This document shows, one piece after another, positions 59,456-64,000 of a DNA stretch of 64,000 bases. A program made the position numbers and the translations under genes. Source of the stretch: Clusia tigrina (lineage: Eukaryota; Arthropoda; Insecta; Diptera; Clusiidae). Position 1 is the first letter of the stretch, and the number at the start of each line of letters is the position of its first letter. Below the pieces are notes generated by a model. It saw only the letters and a list, made by a program, of their open reading frames with translations, did no database searches and was not told the DNA's origin. The stretch covers positions 101,649,698 to 101,713,697 of the forward strand of contig OV050030.1 in NCBI GenBank assembly GCA_920105625.2. Reading direction: 5' to 3'.

Positions 59456-61080
59456 TATATCGTTTTTGATTTTTTGAATATTTTCAAATGATACCGAAAT
59501 AATGCAGCACTCGATGCTTTGACATTCCTCTTCATTTGACTCTTCGAAAATCGTCTGCAAATACTCGTAGTTATCTTGTAAGATTGGGTTACCACTTAAA
59601 ATTGTTTTAGAAAATTCAACACCCTCATTGGTTTCAATTTCTTCGCAGTTGCTTAACGAGATAAATTGAATAATTTTGACGCTCATAATTCTTGCCATAA
59701 TATTATTTAATTCGCTTGCAGTGGGATTTGTATGATTTCCACCCTTTTGACGAAGAACTGCAAATGTGTTTTCCAAACTGTCCTAATTGAAACGGTTAGT
59801 CACAACAAAAAAAAAACCCTGAGACAGGTTTCAAAACATCGTTAACGAGGTCTAGTAAAGCTTGCAAAGTATGCTGTATTCCTTGCAAAAAATAGACGTG
59901 TTTGTCTTATCTGCCAGTGAAACTTGCTTTATGTAATCCAAAGAAAAAAAAGAAACATAGTTGTATCTCTCATTTTGTAATTGAATTGCTGATCTGTATC
60001 TATTACCAGAATACAAAGGGCAACTTTTTAAACAGTCTAAAATTCTATCAACTTTTTCAATGAAATTCGCAGTTGATAGAGCCACTTCTTTGCTCCTTCT
60101 TTTGAAGTCTGAAATATCAGCTGCAGTTCTAATTGCAGCTTGAACTGTTCTGCTGAACATCTGCGTAGCGAATTCAACCCTAATTTTTTCGAATGAATTG
60201 GGATAAATTATGATTTTGTTCAAAAAGCTATGATTTTGTTCACATTTCCACAATTCGCGTACCACATCAAAACAAAATCAAACATGTAGTACGGTCTGTT
60301 GTCATTCAATTCGAGATAGGGTTTTTCTTTTGTCTCCAAATATTGCTTAATATCTCCTATTCATTCATGCGCGAACTTTAACCCCAAGTTCATTTATCAT
60401 ACGTAAATTTTCAATTACGATGTTAGCTAAACACTCGCCCGATAAACCGTTTTCAGAAAAAAACTAGCTGAAAATTAAGGACATATTGGAAAACATGCCT
60501 TTAATAAGAAACACACACACACATGTTTTGCAAGAGTTATCTTCGAATCCGTCGATGAGATCCAACTTTATATCTAAGCCCTGTTCTGATTGCCATTTCA
60601 TCCATCAAAAGTATTGCGTTTGCCTTGTCTACTTGCTTCAAATTTATGAACTTCTTTTTTATAAAATCCAACGCACTGTTTTTAAAATCAAAGTTGAAGT
60701 GATTTTATTGGCGCCCAGCGATAAATTGTTGAAGCATGCGGCAAGTTTACATTTAATTTATTTCGGAGGAAGAGATTTCTGGACTGTGAAATGTAGAATA
60801 TATTTGAGCTTGTATTCTTACGTCTTCAGAATACTCTCTTGGTCGAGAACACAACAATAACTTGCAAAATATTTTTGTATGTTCTGATATGTTTGGTTGG
60901 GATTCGATTGAGATTCTTAAATCTGCAGCTGAATTTCTTGATTTTTTTTTTCATAAATTTGGCTTTTTGCATTCCAACTGGAACTTTTCCAATACCCCTT
61001 TCAGAAATATCACAATTTTCTGGCCACATTTGACCCATTACTGTATCAATAGATGGAAATCATCAAAACGGTGTGATGCG

Positions 61081-61426
61081 TGACAACCGCGTACGCAACA
61101 TTTTTTATTTGATTTTTAATAAGTGCTCATGGTCAACTACTTTTAAGAACAAACCACTAAGAAATTAATTATTCTGCAATCACATACTACATACATACAT
61201 ATATGTCAACAAATAAGCAATTCGGTTCATATTTATTTAAAGTATATTACTATAAAAAAAAATAAAAATAACAGCAAGGCAAAGGTTGTTACAATAAATA
61301 AATTACAATGGTTACAATTGGTAGTTCAATATATTGAGAATTAAGAAAAATAGTTCATATTAAATAAATACGCAAAAGTGCATTCCTCCCAATGAGATTG
61401 AGAGATCGTGTACCTCCTCCAAAGCT
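61081..61426. other. No gene recognised
   Basis: AT-rich DNA with a CATACATACATATATG simple stretch near 61190. Upstream coding for the P/THAP remnant is not visible here. Confidence 0.4.
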
Positions 61427-61623
61427 CTTTTCACAACAAACGATAGCGGCGCGTTTTTGGATATCACGACGATGGTAAATAAACCCAAAACTCACAACAA
61501 AGGCGAGAACTGTGTGTGCTCATACCACGAGCTGCTGGTTTTGGGTGTTTGTTTTGGATTTTTATTATGTTTACCACCGCCGTGATATCCAAAACCACGC
61601 CGCTGCAGTTTTGTGTGAAACGA
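61427..61623. mobile_element. Fold-back (inverted-repeat) element
   Basis: Two arms of about 55-60 bases, 61427-61486 and 61562-61623, are inverted copies (TTTTGGATATCACG and GTGATATCCAAAAC are the cores). Inside them AACCCAAAACTCACAACA pairs imperfectly with TGGTTTTGGGTGTTTG. The whole could form a long hairpin. No coding. Confidence 0.7.
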
Positions 61624-61829
61624 GACTAATAGAAAAGAATACCGCAAGAATTGCCTCTCTGTTTTTTATTGCTGAGGTGGGTGCGAAAAGAGAAACAACT
61701 AATACAAATAAATTGAGTAATAAGTCGAAACTCCAAATTAACTGAGTAATTAGTAGAAACTCCAAATTGAGGGAAAAAGGGGTTTACTGGGAAACCCCTC
61801 GAACCAATTTTTTGGAACAATAATTTCGT
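61624..61829. other. No gene recognised
   Basis: It contains an imperfect direct repeat: TAATAAGTCGAAACTCCAAA at about 61720 and a similar TAATTAGTAGAAACTCCAAA at about 61747. Otherwise featureless. Confidence 0.4.
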
Positions 61830-62055
61830 TCGTCATGCGAGCTCTATTTATATATAATCTTTGGTATTAGGTTTTATTCTATTGATTTTAGCCCATGTAT
61901 TTTCCGATTTTTTTATTGCTAAGAATTGTGCTGTTGGTTGTAAAAAGCTTTTTGTGCACTTCCAAAGCGTGTTATCAGTGCTACGTTCATTTCTTAGTTC
62001 CGTTAGATAATTGCTGAGAGCTATTTTCTTAATTTTTTTTAGTTTTTTTTTTATT
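61830..62055 (-). pseudogene. Jockey-type LINE linker fragment
   Basis: The minus strand reads IALSNYLTELRNERSTDNTL, WKCTKSFLQPTAQ and a WAKINRIKP segment, the stretch between endonuclease and RT in Jockey-type ORF2. Its position relative to the RT piece at 62280-63190 is the wrong way round for one element, so it is a separate insertion. Confidence 0.62.
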
Positions 62056-62279
62056 TAACCATTTATTTGTTTATTGTATATTACTCCATTGGAAACTAAC
62101 AATAAGATATCAAATCTTAAAACTAATGTATTAAATGTGTTCTTTGCCTATTGCTTGGAGCTATTTGGGTTATAATAGTATATTCATATATATTAATTAA
62201 TTATAATTTTAAAAAGAAGAGGGAAACAAAATTAAAATAAGATACATATTACAGATTAGTTTCGACATGGTTTATTTAT
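62056..62279. other. No gene recognised
   Basis: AT-rich sequence between two LINE fragments. Confidence 0.4.
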
Positions 62280-63190
62280 ACGTTCCAGAATTCAGCTGGA
62301 CTAGACTTCTTGCAAGAATGTTCGGATGATTTTGCAGGCGATGCAGGTATTTCTGCCTTAAATCTATGATTTATTCTTCTATAGTGGATATACTAGTAGG
62401 ATATCATTGTCAATATTTTTATTTTTGACAAACTATGGTGCGTCCGAAATTGTTCTTATGATTTTCGACTGTGCACTTTGGATAAGTTCTAGGTTTCAGA
62501 TTCTCGCACTACCCCAAAGTTGCACCCCATATGTCCATATGGGTTTTATTATAGCTTTGTATAGTAGGATTTTGTATTCCAAGCGCATCTTTGATTTTTT
62601 GTTGATTAACCAATTCAACGAGTTAGCGTTTAGTTCCATTTGAGTTCTTTTCGCTTCAAATGTGCTTCCTCCAAGTTAATCTATGGTCAAGATGGCTTCT
62701 GAAATACTTCACTTCTGTTGCTTGCGGTATTTTTTGTCATTTAGTGTCACAGTTGGACAGGTGCTGGTTCTGAGCGAGAACGTTATGTGTGTACATTACG
62801 CTTCGTTAACTTTAATACGCCAGTTTGCCAGCAAAATTTCTACATCTTTAAGCTGTTCGTTTACGTCACGAGAGGCGATATGGGGATTTCGATGGGTACT
62901 TAAAATATCTGTGTCGTCAGCAAATGTGAAAGTAACTGGGATTTTATTTATTGGTAGGTCACGTAGGACGTACATATTAAGTAGAGAATCAGACTAAGCA
63001 CACTCACTTGTGGTACTCCAGCCAAAATCTGAAATTCGGGCGTTACATATTTCTTGTCTTTCACTTTGTACGTCCGATTCGCTAAGTAAGATTCCAGTAC
63101 TCTGTGTGTTCCCCAAGTGATAACGCAAGTTCGTGCTTTTGTAGGCCTCGTGAATTATTATTCGAAAATCATCCCTAATTTCGCACACGA
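62280..63190 (-). pseudogene. Jockey-type RT remnant (palm and thumb)
   Basis: Minus strand: NLRYHLGNTQSTGILLSESD at about 63120, LLNMYVLRDLPINKIPVTF, then the catalytic box in FTFADDTDILSTHRNPH near 62900, VEILLANWRIKVNEA, then PIWTYGVQLWGS-like text (about 62540) and the end near 62290. The FADD motif is intact but stops and shifts surround it. It resembles X/BS-like members of the Jockey clade. Confidence 0.78.
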
Positions 63191-64000
63191 AATGGTCCCC
63201 TTATACCCATTGTTGAAGAAAAATGTAGAATTTAAATGGGACAAATCGTGCCAACTGGCGTACTAGTGGAGTAATAGTTCTTACTTATTTTGATCGCCTA
63301 TTGCATTTGTTTCCCGTGCACTCTCAGTAGCTGAACGAAATTACAGTACAGTCCAAAGAGAGGCGTTAGCTATAGTGTTTAGCGTAACTAAGCTACGGCA
63401 TTACTTGTTAGCAAACCACCAGCCACTTTTAACTATTTTTGGGTAAAATAAAGGTGTTCCTATAATAGCACCGGCGCGAATTCAACGCTGGGCGCTTACC
63501 CTATCAGGTTTCGACTATACGATTCGTTACGTGAAGGGATCGGAAAATTTTGCAGATCACCTTTCACGTCTACCACAAACATTTTCATCACGAAGCAATT
63601 TGGAAGATAATTATATAAATTTCATTAGCAACAATAATCAGCTGTGTTTAAATTTTGAAACAGTTGGCAAGGAAATATCTACAGATCCATGTTTCTCTAA
63701 ATTAAAAGAAGCAATTCAGCAAGGTGCGCCTACTTAAGATGGATGATTTTAAAGCATTTAAAGGCAAGGAAGATGAATTGTTGTTAGATTATGTATATAT
63801 TTTATGGGGGTATAGAAGCGTTATACCACCAAAGTTGCGAAGAAAGGTGATGGAAGAGTTACATCGGTGTCACATCTCGGAATTGTGACAACAAAAGCCT
63901 TAGCTCGTTACATAGATAGTGACATAGAGACGCTTATTTTAAATTGCGTTCCTTGTAAAAGAATGCAAGCGAGCCCAAAAAAGAGCGCCATAATTCCTTG
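63191..64000 (+). pseudogene. Gypsy RNase H and integrase start, cut by the window end
   Basis: Plus strand: SVAERNYSTVQREALAIVFS and VTKLRHYLLANHQPLLTIFG (RNase H), APARIQRWALTLSGFDYTIR and GSENFADHLSRLP (63531-63580), a linker with ENYINF-like text, then the integrase zinc region: an H..H segment (about 63860) and CVPCKRMQASPKKSAIIP at the very end. Stops occur at 63448 and 63735 and shifts follow. The element belongs to another Ty3/gypsy clade than those above and must continue to the right. Confidence 0.8.

Larger units (their letters stand above)
58282..61080 (-). pseudogene. P/THAP9-like transposase remnant, split by a mariner
   Basis: Minus strand, 5' to 3', with many breaks. An HTH-like part (SPEISSSEI.. 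and NLPHASTIYRWAP near 60750), the first catalytic region (LLMDEMAIRTGLRYKVGSHR near 60600) and NIVIENLRMINELGVKVRA (about 60400) come first. The nucleotide-binding-insert region is 59852-60265, with FATQMFSRTVQAAIRTAADI. The C-terminal ENTFAVLRQKGGNHTNPTAS block (about 59760) follows, then the SLRYCISYVASEILPKLNSE segment and the PSDRFLDVC end (58282-58564). This order and the LENTF..LR..GG motif identify the P-element/THAP9 superfamily. No THAP finger or terminal repeats were seen. Confidence 0.8.

Noticed and set aside
58282..61080. Upstream exons of the STAR-protein gene
   Set aside because: The conserved text here is P/THAP9 transposase, not QUA1/KH sequence.
61830..63190. The two Jockey-type pieces as one element
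   Set aside because: On the minus strand the linker piece would lie downstream of the RT, the reverse of the real order.

Overview
This is a eukaryotic window from an insect, most probably a higher fly. Four exons of one host gene have fly-like short introns (53 and 57 bp). The transposons are typical of Diptera: Jockey- and LOA-type LINEs, an env-bearing Ty3/gypsy element, BEL/Pao, P/THAP, hAT, PIF/Harbinger and Tc1/mariner elements. Two copies of a DD41D ('rosa'-type) mariner suggest a tephritid fruit fly; that last step is inference. Almost no unique sequence is visible. The window is a dense, multi-layer nest of transposable elements on both strands, mostly decayed, and it resembles pericentromeric or piRNA-cluster-like DNA.

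Layout. 1-5 kb: a LOA-type LINE 3' end, a mariner remnant, a composite repeat (copy A) and a Jockey-type LINE remnant. 6.0-24.9 kb: one Ty3/gypsy element with two LTRs, gag, pol and a probable env remnant. Inside it lie a Jockey-type LINE (6881-9735) flanked by perfect 63-bp duplications, and a rosa mariner (15288-22323). The mariner was itself split by a nearly full-length LOA-type LINE (15410-21159). 24.9-27.1 kb: composite repeat copy B, inverted relative to copy A and carrying a 487-bp Harbinger-like element whose empty site is kept in copy A. 27.1-29.7 kb: no gene recognised.

29.75-54.63 kb: a host gene on the minus strand encoding a Sam68/Kep1-like STAR (KH) RNA-binding protein. Its KH exons lie at 54502-54626 and 53973-54448 and its C-terminal exons at 30611-30712 and about 30337-30553. 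Splice sites and reading phase agree, so the intron between them is about 23.3 kb. That intron holds a gypsy LTR and gag, a Jockey-type LINE split by a mariner and by a 6.2-kb gypsy element, BEL/Pao and gypsy remnants, a LOA-type LINE, a hAT element and two long (TA)n tracts.

54.6-64 kb, upstream of the visible host exons: an LTR end with a primer-binding site, Jockey-type remnants holding a MITE-like insert, a P/THAP9-like transposase remnant split by a second rosa mariner, a fold-back element, more Jockey-type pieces and a gypsy RNase H/integrase fragment running off the end. No RNA gene, CRISPR array or prokaryotic feature was found. Many coding breaks lie in or near homopolymers, so some could be assembly errors.
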